From: Candidatus Methanophagales archaeon
GTDB taxonomy: Archaea > Halobacteriota > Syntropharchaeia > Alkanophagales > Methanospirareceae
Assembly: GCA_028572065.1 (NCBI GenBank)
Contig: JAPVWK010000005.1
Coordinates: 1-35,500, forward strand
Direction of reading: 5' to 3'
Length of the DNA: 35,500 bases
This document shows, piece by piece, positions 1-8,045 of this stretch. A program made the translations under genes and the position numbers. Position 1 is the stretch's first letter. Each line of letters starts with the position of its first letter. The notes under the pieces were generated by a model that saw nothing but the letters and a program-made list of their open reading frames with translations, was not told the origin of the DNA and did no database searches.

Positions 1-353
1 ACGAATATCTACGCAGTTTGCCTTTTGAAAGTAGCGGTATCCGGAACTATTTGCTTATTCATCTGTGTTCGCTTAGCCCGATCCCCCCTGCGCGTTTCGC
101 CTTCATCCCTTTTTATATCCGTGTTGCCAGAGTAGCCACATCATCAATTTTAACTTCTGCTTGCTCCACTTCGCGTTCTGCTTCGGAAATTGGTGCTGCA
201 CAGTAATTTTCGGACGTTAAAGCCAAATTGAGTGTTAGAACGCTTTTTATGCCGGTACAACGAAACAGGCACTATTTTATTGTGGGTTATCACAAACGTC
301 TGCGAACGAATAATGTGTCCGGGTAAAACGGGACGTCCCCCCAAAAAATACGA
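1..353. other. Left-edge region with no convincing gene
   Basis: No gene can be supported here. On the minus strand, from about 265 down to a stop at 113-115, one frame reads as acidic, coding-like residues (ending in IDDVATLATRI) but has no ATG. After the stop the same frame continues with a short basic stretch before a second stop. This could be the worn end of a dead gene, but I recognise no family. The C-rich run near 339-344 lies just past the stop of the transporter gene. Confidence 0.3.
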
Positions 354-1514
354 TTACTTCAACAGCACCAGCACCATAATAAACATTGCAACCGATAAAC
401 CCGCACTGACGAAGAAAGTGCCTTCAAAGCCCAATACGAGGTAGATTGCACCTAATAACAGAGGACCTATAGTCTGCCCTAATCGAAGCGTCATCCCGTT
501 TAGCGACATAAAGGCAGCACGATGCTCAATAGGTGCAAGTCGAGCTAAAAGAGTTTGAATACTTGGCGTGTTCACGCCTTGAGCGAAACCGAGAATTGCT
601 GTTGGGATTATAAACAGCCAGATGCTACGTACGAAAGGGATGATGAATAATGCGATGGCATAAATGATAAAAACGCTTTTTATGAGCGTCTTCTCGGAGT
701 AGCGCTTCGTTAATTTACCGAATTGAGATGATGTTACCGTGGTGGTCAAGCACACGCTGGACAGGATAATCCCGATGATAAAAGGCGATGCCTGGAATTT
801 GTCGCCGAGTAATAGCGGAAAAGTGGTGATGTATGCACCGTACATAATGATGAAAGTAAAGAGTGTAGCGGAGAAGAGTACGAGGACTTGCCGGTTCTTT
901 ATAGTCTGAAAGGCACTGCTCAGATACTGCTTGAAGTCCTCATGATTCTTCGGCTCAGGACTCTTAAGAGAAGTCAAAACGAGGAGTCCCACAGGGACTG
1001 CAATTACAGATAGTGCAAAGGGATAGTACCATGCTAAGGATGCCAGTGCGCCGCCGATGAGGAAGTAACTTGGTACTGCAATATTGATGACGCTGGCGTT
1101 GTAGCCCATCGCGGTCGCAAGCCGGTTACCGGAATAGAGGTCACCAATAACCGTGGCGTTTAGCGAGCACAAAGCCGCGGCACCTATGCCCTGCAAGAAG
1201 CGTAGCGTTAGAAGGATGTTGAGATCACGCGCAAATGCGCAGGCGCCACCGGCGATACCAAATAGCAGTAACGAAGGTACCAATACTTTTTTCCTGCCGA
1301 GTCGGTCTGCAAGCACACCTAAAACAGGGGTTAAAAGAACACCCGGAATCGTGAACACTACAATGAGCAGGAGCACCGCCCGCTCTGAAAAAACCTGTTC
1401 AATATCATAGAATGCAGGCGAGATACTGGACACACCAAGAACCGCAATCAACGTTACTGCAAAGATGATTTGTAGATTTGTGTCGTGATAAAGGCGATTT
1501 TCTCTTTTCTTCAT
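354..1514 (-). CDS. MFS-type membrane transporter
   Basis: This is a major facilitator superfamily permease of about 386 residues. The substrate cannot be told from sequence. About twelve hydrophobic segments are visible, and the MFS motif A between helices 2 and 3 reads GVLADRLGRKK (near residues 65-75). A long central hydrophilic loop (SLKSPEPKNHEDFKQYL) separates the two six-helix halves, as is usual. I chose the ATG at 1514. A GTG at 1523 is also in frame, but it forms part of a GTGAT stretch that resembles the end of a Shine-Dalgarno sequence placed just before the ATG. It is transcribed alone: the next gene upstream on this strand ends and starts more than 100 bases away. Drug or small-metabolite export is typical of this subgroup, but that is inference. 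Confidence 0.85.
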   Translation of the reverse strand: MKKRENRLYHDTNLQIIFAVTLIAVLGVSSISPAFYDIEQVFSERAVLLLIVVFTIPGVLLTPVLGVLADRLGRKKVLVPSLLLFGIAGGACAFARDLNILLTLRFLQGIGAAALCSLNATVIGDLYSGNRLATAMGYNASVINIAVPSYFLIGGALASLAWYYPFALSVIAVPVGLLVLTSLKSPEPKNHEDFKQYLSSAFQTIKNRQVLVLFSATLFTFIIMYGAYITTFPLLLGDKFQASPFIIGIILSSVCLTTTVTSSQFGKLTKRYSEKTLIKSVFIIYAIALFIIPFVRSIWLFIIPTAILGFAQGVNTPSIQTLLARLAPIEHRAAFMSLNGMTLRLGQTIGPLLLGAIYLVLGFEGTFFVSAGLSVAMFIMVLVLLK

Positions 1515-1641
1515 GTCTATCACTTAAGCATGCTCGTTCTCGTCTATCTGATGGAGCCACGGTTTGCACCTTTTTGCAGTTAAAGCTAAATAGCAGGATA
1601 AATACACTGTAATAAGTGTAAGGGCACTATGAAAGAAGAGC

Positions 1642-2826
1642 TTATACATGTCCTACACGTTTAGGGTCTTTATACCCTTTGTACACCTCCCGCTGCACAA
1701 TAAACCGCATTATCTCGTTCGTACCCGCAGGAATCATCGAGAGTCGCGCCATCCGGAACGCCCATTCCGCGGGATATTCGTCGGTAACCCCGCGGCCACC
1801 CAGTATCTGCACCGTGTTATTCGCTACCTCGTAGAACGCTTCCGAAGCAAGTAGTTTCGCCATCGCCGATTCCTTCTCAGCATTAAACCCCGCATCAATC
1901 AGCCGTGTCGTATGATAAACCATCAACTTCGCTGCTTCTAACTTAGTCGCCATATCCGCAACTTTAAAACTTACCGCCTCGAACCTGCTTATTTTTGTGC
2001 CAAACTGCTCCCGCTCCAGCGAATATCTTACCGCAAGCTCAAGTACAGGTCTTGCTTCGCCAACCAGCATCGCCGCATATAACGCCCGCTCAATGGCAAG
2101 TTCATCGAACAATATCTTCGCGCCCTCATTCTCGTAGCCAAGCAAGTTCTCCGTAGGTACACTCATATTATTAAACTTGAGATGCGAATTTACCGTTCCC
2201 GGGAAGCCGCCCAGCAATTTATAATCCTCCACCACTTCAAATCCCGCGCTGGGTTCTACAATAAAAACGCTCAGCCCTCTCGCAGGATCAACTTCCGGAT
2301 TCGTTATCGCCCAAACTAAAACTAAATCCGCTTTACTACCGTTAGTAATATTCCTTTTCTCGCCGGTTATCACGTATTCGTCATCTTTCAGCGCGGCTTT
2401 CGTCTCGATACGCATCACATCGCTCCCCGCTTCGGGTTCTGTTATGGCAATCGCACCTACTTTTGCTCCGCTTTTCATCGCTGGCAGGTACTTCTTCTTC
2501 TGCGGCTCGGTACCATATCGGGCAATTGTGGCGTACACATAAGAAGAAGTGGAATGTATCCACGCAAGCGGCACACAAGCAGCACCCAGTTCCTCCGCCA
2601 ATATCGCTTCACAAGTTAAGCTTCCGCTACCGTCATAACCCGTCGGTAACACCTGGGCTAAGAATCCCGCATTTCCAAGCTTACCGTAGAACTCTTGAGG
2701 ATAGTAATCCTGTTCGTTTATCTCCTGCTCTATCTTCTGGGCATCGGCACTCGCAAGAAAATCTCTTAACGCTACTCGGTATTTGTTCTCAGCCACGGAG
2801 AAACTAATATCTTCTCGGTTTTTCAT
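1642..2826 (-). CDS. Acyl-CoA dehydrogenase family protein
   Basis: A 394-residue FAD-dependent acyl-CoA dehydrogenase, which would oxidise an acyl-CoA to the 2,3-enoyl-CoA and pass electrons to an ETF-type acceptor. The first signature is ITEPEAGSD (residues 128-136) and the second is QILGGRGVTDEYP (340-352), both well kept, and the length is normal. The catalytic glutamate of medium- and short-chain enzymes, found in the motif YEGT, is replaced by alanine here (IPAGTNE, A367). A glutamate at position 246 (LAIERALY) falls where isovaleryl-CoA and long-chain dehydrogenases keep their base, so the enzyme is probably active with the alternative base. It starts 9 bases after the stop of the DUF89 gene, so the two form an operon. 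Classical methanogens generally lack such enzymes, so lateral acquisition is likely. The substrate is unknown, and no ETF or thiolase gene is in view. Confidence 0.9.
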   Translation of the reverse strand: MKNREDISFSVAENKYRVALRDFLASADAQKIEQEINEQDYYPQEFYGKLGNAGFLAQVLPTGYDGSGSLTCEAILAEELGAACVPLAWIHSTSSYVYATIARYGTEPQKKKYLPAMKSGAKVGAIAITEPEAGSDVMRIETKAALKDDEYVITGEKRNITNGSKADLVLVWAITNPEVDPARGLSVFIVEPSAGFEVVEDYKLLGGFPGTVNSHLKFNNMSVPTENLLGYENEGAKILFDELAIERALYAAMLVGEARPVLELAVRYSLEREQFGTKISRFEAVSFKVADMATKLEAAKLMVYHTTRLIDAGFNAEKESAMAKLLASEAFYEVANNTVQILGGRGVTDEYPAEWAFRMARLSMIPAGTNEIMRFIVQREVYKGYKDPKRVGHV

Positions 2827-2835
2827 TTCGTTTCA

Positions 2836-3750
2836 CTACACGAATTTAGCCACTAGTTCTCCCTTAAGTACCCCTAGGTCACTCGCTATCGGTACACATT
2901 TCGCTCTTAATACGTATATTAACCGGCCTATCAACCCAAACTCGGGCTCTGCCACGAACTCAGAAATCGCTTCGTAGTTCCCCATCCCTTTCGCTATCAC
3001 CAAATAGCGATCATCACGGAACACATCCAGGAACTCTTCACCCGCCTCTTCTAATGATACACCGATGCACGCACCGCTTGGAACTACCTTTATCTTTTCC
3101 CACAACCCAGAATTTGAATGGTGTACAGAAGAAGCCGCTTCTTTCAGGTCTTTTACTGTAGCATCGTTCAGAACAGGACCGCTCTTTGGCGATACTACCA
3201 CCTCTTTACCGCTTTCTATCAACTTTTCTATCACAAACGCATCAAAAAAGACTTCCCCGGCGTTATCCGTCAAATATAAAATCTTATCTCGTGCTTTTAG
3301 CGCCTGCATCACCAAATCCGCATTCCAATTAAGTTTCTCATTTAGCGTATGCTCGAACTTATCTTTAAATACTTTATCGTCAAATGAATAGCCTTTTACA
3401 CCATATTCCATCGAATTCGCCGCTGCCGCTATTCGCATCAACGCTTCTACTTTGTTCGCGGCTGTTGCGTAAAAATCATACGCATCCGGGAGTAACGCTT
3501 TTGCCACTTCGTTGCTCCGCATTTTTAGTGCCTCATGGGGATCTTCCGACCCACTACACCGCCTTAGTATTCTCTCTCGCTCTGTACCAAAAAAGGCAGG
3601 CGACACTCTTTCTTCGTCCAGATGTTCCAAAAGAAAGGCAATAACCGCCTTCAGTACAATTAGTTTATCCTGATCGTTATCAAGTGCTAGATCACACTCA
3701 TATTTCGTTCGTTCGATCAAACAAGCGATACAGTCAGATTTTGGTTTCAT
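2836..3750 (-). CDS. DUF89 / ARMT1-like damage-control phosphatase
   Basis: A 304-residue member of the DUF89 family, close to the archaeal AF1104-type subfamily I. The N-terminal CxxC (CIAC, residues 7-10) is the subfamily I mark. TDNAGEVFFD (161-170) carries the conserved Asp, Asn and metal-binding residues. AANSMEYG (110-117) matches the second conserved motif. Family members are metal-dependent phosphatases thought to clear damaged or surplus phosphometabolites; the substrate here cannot be told. It is the first gene of a two-gene unit with the acyl-CoA dehydrogenase. The ATG at 3750 is divergent from the EF-1A gene, and the two share a 136-bp promoter region. Confidence 0.85.
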   Translation of the reverse strand: MKPKSDCIACLIERTKYECDLALDNDQDKLIVLKAVIAFLLEHLDEERVSPAFFGTERERILRRCSGSEDPHEALKMRSNEVAKALLPDAYDFYATAANKVEALMRIAAAANSMEYGVKGYSFDDKVFKDKFEHTLNEKLNWNADLVMQALKARDKILYLTDNAGEVFFDAFVIEKLIESGKEVVVSPKSGPVLNDATVKDLKEAASSVHHSNSGLWEKIKVVPSGACIGVSLEEAGEEFLDVFRDDRYLVIAKGMGNYEAISEFVAEPEFGLIGRLIYVLRAKCVPIASDLGVLKGELVAKFV

Positions 3751-3886
3751 AATCGTTATGCGGAGAAAGTTTTAAATGGGAACATGATGAATAATATTAG
3801 AATAGGATAGAAACAAATAAAAATATAAACGACATATTCTAATAGTAGGTTGTAAGTTAGAAGAAAAAGTAGGAGAAGAAGAGAAA
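3751..3886. promoter_or_regulatory. Divergent promoter region, DUF89 gene and EF-1A gene
   Basis: On the plus strand AAAATATAAAC (3820-3830) is a good archaeal TATA box, placing transcription start near 3850 and leaving a leader of about 35 bases with the purine-rich ribosome site AGGAG (3871-3875) before the ATG at 3887. On the minus strand an ATTTAAAAC-like stretch near 3768-3778 may serve the DUF89 gene, with a very short leader. The positions of the start sites are estimates. Confidence 0.6.
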
Positions 3887-5155
3887 ATGGTAGAGAAAGA
3901 ACACATGAATCTGGCAATGATTGGCCATATAGACCACGGCAAGTCAACACTTTTGGGACGATTACTGATGGATGCAGGAGCGATAGATCCCCACTTGGTA
4001 GAGGAATACAAGAAAAAAGCAGAGGAGTTGGGAAAAGCGACATTCGAGTTTGCATGGGTAATGGACTCATTGAAAGATGAAAGAGAGAGAGGTATTACCA
4101 TAGACGTTGCGCATCAGAGATTAGATACTGATAAGTATTACTATACAATTGTGGATTGTCCAGGCCATCGCGATTTCGTGAAGAACATGATCACCGGAAC
4201 ATCACAGGCCGATGCTGCGGTGCTTGTAGTAGACGCGAAGGATGGGATAAAAGAGCAGACGAAGGAGCATGTATTCTTATCCCGAACTTTGGGTGTGACT
4301 CAATTGATCATAGCTGTAAACAAGATGGACCGTGTGAGTTACGATGAGAAGAGTTTTGTTGAGTTGAAGAAAAGCCTTCTAGCACTTTTGGGTACCGTAG
4401 GCTACAAGGAAGAGCATCTGACCTTCGTGCCCGTTTCCGCATATGAAGGCGAGAATATAACAAAACCCAGCGAAAAAATGACGTGGTTCAAGGGCCCCAC
4501 ATTTTTAGCTGCGTTAGACCTGATGGAAGTGCCGGATAAGCCGGTTGAGCTGCCACTCAGGATACCAGTGCAGGACGTGTACACAATCACAGGTGCGGGC
4601 ACAGTACCCGTAGGCCGAGTAGAGACGGGACGGATGAAGAAAGGAGATAAAGTCATCTTCAATCCCGCTGCAAATTCTGGCGAGGTGAAAACAATAGAGA
4701 TGCACCATGAAGAGATTGATGAAGCAATACCCGGAGACAATATCGGCTGGAATGTTCGAGGGGTAGGCAGGACGGATATAAGGCGAGGGGATGTATGTGG
4801 ACATGTGGACAAACCGCCAACGGTTGCCGATGAGTTTACGGCACAGATAGTGGTACTTCAGCATCCCAGTGCAATTACTGTAGGATATACACCAGTTTTC
4901 CACTGCCACACCGCTCAGGTTGCATGCACGCTAATAGAGATTTCGAAGAAGTTAGACCCGAAGACAGGGGCAACGCTGGAAGAGAACCCGGACTTCATAA
5001 AAGCAGGCGATGCAGCTATAATAAAGGTGAAGCCGACAAGGCCTCTGGTTATCGAGTGTGTAAAGGAGATACCACAGTTGGGACGGTTTGCAATACGAGA
5101 CATGGGGCAGACAGTTGCCGCTGGCATGGTAATGGACGTAAAACCGAGGGCTTAG
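3887..5155 (+). CDS. tuf: Translation elongation factor 1-alpha (EF-Tu homologue)
   Basis: A 422-residue archaeal EF-1A, the GTPase that brings aminoacyl-tRNA to the ribosome. GTP-binding motifs are intact: G1 GHIDHGKST (13-21), the switch region with RERGITID (66-73), G3 DCPGH (90-94) and G4 NKMD (145-148). Domains 2 and 3 follow, and the C-terminus ([16 protein letters not shown]) is conserved. The length is normal for archaea. The ATG at 3887 follows an AGGAG ribosome site. The S10 gene comes next after 41 bases, the usual archaeal order. Confidence 0.97.
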   Translation: MVEKEHMNLAMIGHIDHGKSTLLGRLLMDAGAIDPHLVEEYKKKAEELGKATFEFAWVMDSLKDERERGITIDVAHQRLDTDKYYYTIVDCPGHRDFVKNMITGTSQADAAVLVVDAKDGIKEQTKEHVFLSRTLGVTQLIIAVNKMDRVSYDEKSFVELKKSLLALLGTVGYKEEHLTFVPVSAYEGENITKPSEKMTWFKGPTFLAALDLMEVPDKPVELPLRIPVQDVYTITGAGTVPVGRVETGRMKKGDKVIFNPAANSGEVKTIEMHHEEIDEAIPGDNIGWNVRGVGRTDIRRGDVCGHVDKPPTVADEFTAQIVVLQHPSAITVGYTPVFHCHTAQVACTLIEISKKLDPKTGATLEENPDFIKAGDAAIIKVKPTRPLVIECVKEIPQLGRFAIRDMGQTVAAGMVMDVKPRA

Positions 5156-5196
5156 TTAGTAACAGAGTAAGAAACTAAAGAGGAAAGGAAGAGGGA

Positions 5197-5511
5197 ATGA
5201 TTAACCAAAAGGCACGGATAAAACTATCGAGTGTGGATCATAAACAGTTGGATGGTATCTGTCAACAGGTGAAGAAGATAGCAGAGACAACGGGAGTTAG
5301 AATGGCAGGGCCAATTCCTCTTCCTACAAGGAAGCTGAAGGTTCCATGCAGGAAAAGTCCGGATGGTGAAGGTTCGCCAACGTGGGACCATTGGGAGATG
5401 CGCATACATAAAAGGCTGATAGATCTGGAAGCTGATGAAAGGGCTTTACGACAGCTTATGCGCATACCAATACCAAAAGATGTTCATATAGAGATAGTGT
5501 TGAAAGGATAG
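5197..5511 (+). CDS. rpsJ: Small ribosomal subunit protein S10
   Basis: A 104-residue archaeal S10 (uS10), a 30S protein. It is recognised by [18 protein letters not shown] at the start, [10 protein letters not shown] in the middle and [15 protein letters not shown] at the end. The length is normal. A GAAGAGGG-type ribosome site precedes the ATG. It is co-transcribed with EF-1A. Confidence 0.96.
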   Translation: MINQKARIKLSSVDHKQLDGICQQVKKIAETTGVRMAGPIPLPTRKLKVPCRKSPDGEGSPTWDHWEMRIHKRLIDLEADERALRQLMRIPIPKDVHIEIVLKG

Positions 5512-5541
5512 ATCGAAAGGAAGGAAAGAAGGCAAAAATAG

Positions 5542-5577
5542 AAAAATATAAATACAGGGGTAATCCAATCCTGTATT
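5542..5577 (+). promoter_or_regulatory. TATA promoter with an 8-bp inverted repeat
   Basis: AAAAATATAAATA (5542-5554) is a strong TATA box for the 74-residue gene at 5599. A perfect inverted repeat, AATACAGG (5551-5558) and CCTGTATT (5570-5577), separated by 11 bases, covers the edge of the TATA box and the expected start site near 5573. It could be an operator or a leader hairpin. The ribosome site GAGGTGA lies before the ATG. Confidence 0.55.
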
Positions 5578-5598
5578 AAATAAAATAGAGGTGACAAA

Positions 5599-5823
5599 AT
5601 GGGTGTAGTACCTGATGAATTAATAAAGGAAAAGGATGAGGAGATAGTGGCTGTGACCAAGGAAATAGGCGAGTTGGTGGGAGAACTAAAAGCGGCATCG
5701 GAAGAGGAGCAGAAGAACGAGGTAATAAATAAAATAACAGAAAAGGAAAAGGATCTTCGTGCCCTGAGACAGAAAAAAGGTCAGTTCAAAGCGATTCTTC
5801 CCGAGCCTACAAAGCTGTGGTAG
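5599..5823 (+). CDS. Small acidic coiled-coil protein, function unknown
   Basis: A 74-residue protein that I do not recognise. It is highly charged (rich in E and K), with heptad-like spacing of I, V and L over residues 15-60, so it is probably one or two long helices forming a coiled coil. It has no cysteines, no signal peptide and no membrane segment. It has its own TATA box, an inverted repeat in the leader and a good GAGGTGA ribosome site, followed at once by T-rich terminator sequence. These signals make a real, separately regulated gene likely. The C-terminus (ILPEPTKLW) is less charged than the rest. Confidence 0.75.
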   Translation: MGVVPDELIKEKDEEIVAVTKEIGELVGELKAASEEEQKNEVINKITEKEKDLRALRQKKGQFKAILPEPTKLW

Positions 5824-5825
5824 TA

Positions 5826-5890
5826 GATATAAAAAAATAAAAATAAATAAAAAAGAAATGTTTTTTTCTTTTCTATTTTTTCTTTTCTAT
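5826..5890. terminator. T-rich bidirectional terminator between convergent genes
   Basis: After the stop at 5823 come an A-rich stretch and then T-runs (about 5859-5890, including TTTTTTT and TTTTTTCTTTTC). On the plus strand these T-runs are typical of archaeal termination. The A-rich part gives T-runs on the minus strand for the hdrCB unit, which ends at 5887. Confidence 0.6.
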
Positions 5891-6777
5891 TTTAGTAACT
5901 TGTCTGGCATTTTAGTTACTTGTTGATCCAGACCCACCTCTTTTTCACTCATGCCCATTGCGAGCCCGAGGAATTGCGTGGCGAAGAGAATAGGGAAATT
6001 CAAGAATATGCCGTAAGCTTTCTCCATCTCTTCTTGCCCTCGATCAAGCTGTAAGTGACAGAACGCACAGGGATGAACCATGCAATCACAACCCGCTTCT
6101 ATCGCACTCACCAGCTTCTGACGCATCCATTCCAGAGATTGAACGGCGTCTGCAGTTCGGTTTCCACCACCTGCACCACAGCACATCAATTTGTCCTTGT
6201 ATTCTGGCGTCTTCGCACCTGTTGCCTGCATAAGGTCCTCCAGGATATAAGGCGTTTCAGAAGAGCCATGCCCCCTTACCTCACTCGGCTTAAGGAAGTG
6301 ACAGCCGTAATGTACCGCTACATTCACGTCGTTCATCGGTTTCGTTATCTTCTCCTTTAGCCTATCCAGACCGATAACGTCATGAAGTACCACGATTGAA
6401 TGGTTCACCTTCGTTGTCCCTTTAAATTCTCTACCAAATTCACCTAATATCTTATTGGTCTCCTCTTTTAACTTTGGATTCCCTCTAAGTAAATGGTCGG
6501 CTTCCTGAAGTGACCCGTAACAACCATTACATGTCACCACTATATCCAGGTCCATCTCTTCTGCAATAGCGAGATTCCGCGCGGCAACAGGAAGCCACGT
6601 GTGCATGTCAAACGATCCAAAAACTCCCGGCGCTGGACAACATGAAGCACCAATCATCTCCTCTGTCTCTATCCCAAACTCTTTTAGTATCTTCTTCGTC
6701 GCCGATTCTATCCCCGGATACCTGTTCGGTGTGATACACCCGAGGAAATAAGCATATGTCTTCGATTCTTCGCTCAT
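5887..6777 (-). CDS. hdrB: CoB-CoM heterodisulfide reductase subunit B
   Basis: A 296-residue HdrB. It carries the catalytic site where CoM-S-S-CoB is reduced, or formed in reverse, on non-cubane [4Fe-4S] clusters. Two CCG cysteine sets are complete: C14, C46-C47, C83 and C86, then C159, C199-C200, C237 and C240. The length is normal for the soluble HdrABC type. Its start overlaps the end of hdrC by 4 bases, so translation is coupled. In an ANME cell it is expected to work towards oxidation of CoM-SH and CoB-SH; that direction is inference from the mcr operon in the window. Confidence 0.96.
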   Translation of the reverse strand: MSEESKTYAYFLGCITPNRYPGIESATKKILKEFGIETEEMIGASCCPAPGVFGSFDMHTWLPVAARNLAIAEEMDLDIVVTCNGCYGSLQEADHLLRGNPKLKEETNKILGEFGREFKGTTKVNHSIVVLHDVIGLDRLKEKITKPMNDVNVAVHYGCHFLKPSEVRGHGSSETPYILEDLMQATGAKTPEYKDKLMCCGAGGGNRTADAVQSLEWMRQKLVSAIEAGCDCMVHPCAFCHLQLDRGQEEMEKAYGIFLNFPILFATQFLGLAMGMSEKEVGLDQQVTKMPDKLLK

Positions 6778-7331
6778 TTCTTTCCTCCTTTATCCATCCC
6801 TTTTAAAGTCATCGTACCCCAATCGAAATCAATCATCGCGTCGTAGTGTGTCGCTTTGAATATTGCCTGCACCTGTTCCAGTTGATCTTTGTGTTTCTGC
6901 GCGGTCGGCGGCTGCGAGTCGAGACCTACCGCTTCTCGTAACTTCATCTGGTCCGGACCAATTGGCACGGCATGCCCTGTTTTCATTACATACACGCCTA
7001 TCATCCTGTGTGGAACAGACATGTGCCCCTCCTTCGCCGCTAAGTTCCTTATCGTTCTTATTACATCTGTCACCTTTACACCCTTCGGGCATCGCTCATA
7101 ACAAGTGTAACAAGTTGAGCAGAACCACAGTTCCGGGGAGTTAAAAATCTCCTCGCGCATATCCAACAGAGCCATTTGCATTAACTTCCTCGTCCTTAAC
7201 GCCGTATTCCTACCCGATGGACAGCCCCCTGTACACTTACCGCATTGAACGCACTCCCTGAGTGTTGCCAAGTGTTCCTCGCCAAAAACTTCTCCGCCAT
7301 AATCTATTATGTCTTCATATAAGGTTCCCAT
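6774..7331 (-). CDS. hdrC: CoB-CoM heterodisulfide reductase subunit C
   Basis: A 185-residue HdrC, an electron-transfer protein with two [4Fe-4S] clusters that links HdrA to HdrB. The ligands are C27, C30, C33 and C37 (CVQCGKCTGGCP), then C71, C74, C77 and C81 (CSTCYTCYERCP). The C-terminal part is helical, as in soluble HdrC. It is the first gene of the hdrCB unit, with a GGAGG ribosome site about 9 bases before the ATG at 7331. Confidence 0.95.
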   Translation of the reverse strand: MGTLYEDIIDYGGEVFGEEHLATLRECVQCGKCTGGCPSGRNTALRTRKLMQMALLDMREEIFNSPELWFCSTCYTCYERCPKGVKVTDVIRTIRNLAAKEGHMSVPHRMIGVYVMKTGHAVPIGPDQMKLREAVGLDSQPPTAQKHKDQLEQVQAIFKATHYDAMIDFDWGTMTLKGMDKGGKK

Positions 7332-7382
7332 AACATACCTCCTTTATTTTGATTTACCTTTTACTAAATGCCTTACCATTTA

Positions 7383-7394
7383 CATTATAAATAA
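7383..7394 (-). promoter_or_regulatory. TATA box of hdrCB
   Basis: Read on the minus strand, TTATTTATAATG lies about 55 bases before the hdrC start, predicting a leader of roughly 25-30 bases that contains the GGAGG ribosome site. Confidence 0.55.
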
Positions 7395-7427
7395 TTTGCT
7401 GTTTTTTCGTGTCAACCATTCTTCGGG

Positions 7428-7437
7428 AAAAAAAAAA
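7428..7437 (-). terminator. T-run terminator after the metallophosphoesterase gene
   Basis: Ten A's on the plus strand give a T10 run on the minus strand, about 75 bases after the stop of the mvhD-fdhA-fdhB-phosphoesterase unit. It lies just upstream of the hdrCB promoter, so it would insulate the two units. Confidence 0.5.
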
Positions 7438-7511
7438 CTTGACCAAAGAAACGATTAATCTAACGTTCTTTTCTTGCTTGCAACCGTATTTTTCCCCGCT
7501 TACGCACACAG

Positions 7512-8003
7512 TTACAATTCCACGATTCTTGATTCTTCCGTTTCTAAATCGAGTATCGCCACTGTCTTTCTACCCGTAACGTACCCACAACACTCTCCGG
7601 GATTTATAACCAAGGTATTGCCCCTCTTCGCTACCTCCGCTTTATGCGTGTGCCCATATATCACCACATCATAACTGCCCGATACCGCTAAAGCGTCCAC
7701 GATCATCGGTCTGTGCGTCACAATTACCTTCTTCGTGCCAAGTTCGAACTCATGAGGATCTTCGTGGATCTCCCCTACCCCTTTTTCTCTATACATCTCA
7801 CGTAATAGCAGCTTATCGCCGTCATTATTGCCAAATATGCCTATCAGTGGTACTTTTAGCGTTCTGAATGGCTTCTCGGTGAACGGCGCTACGAAATCGC
7901 CCGCGTGGACCAATAGCTCTATGCCCTCGAGCCTAAAAAGTTCCACCGCTTTTTCTATTGCCGCGAGATTATCATGGGTATCTGCTATTATTCCCAGTTT
8001 CAT
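7512..8003 (-). CDS. MJ0936/YfcE-like metallophosphoesterase
   Basis: A calcineurin-like phosphoesterase of about 163 residues with all the metal motifs of the YfcE/MJ0936 family: DTH (D8-T9-H10) at the N-terminus, HAGDFV, GNNDGD, VTHRP and YGHTHKAE, then the typical INPGECCGY end. Family members hydrolyse phosphodiesters in vitro; the cell substrate is unknown. I chose the ATG at 8003 (MKLGIIADTH). An in-frame GTG at 8018 would add five residues. It follows fdhB by about 42 bases on the same strand and is probably the last gene of that operon, but a link to electron transfer is not shown. Confidence 0.88.
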   Translation of the reverse strand: MKLGIIADTHDNLAAIEKAVELFRLEGIELLVHAGDFVAPFTEKPFRTLKVPLIGIFGNNDGDKLLLREMYREKGVGEIHEDPHEFELGTKKVIVTHRPMIVDALAVSGSYDVVIYGHTHKAEVAKRGNTLVINPGECCGYVTGRKTVAILDLETEESRIVEL

Positions 8004-8045
8004 TTTATTTAGTTCCACATAAAAATGAAAGAAGAGTTTACCACT

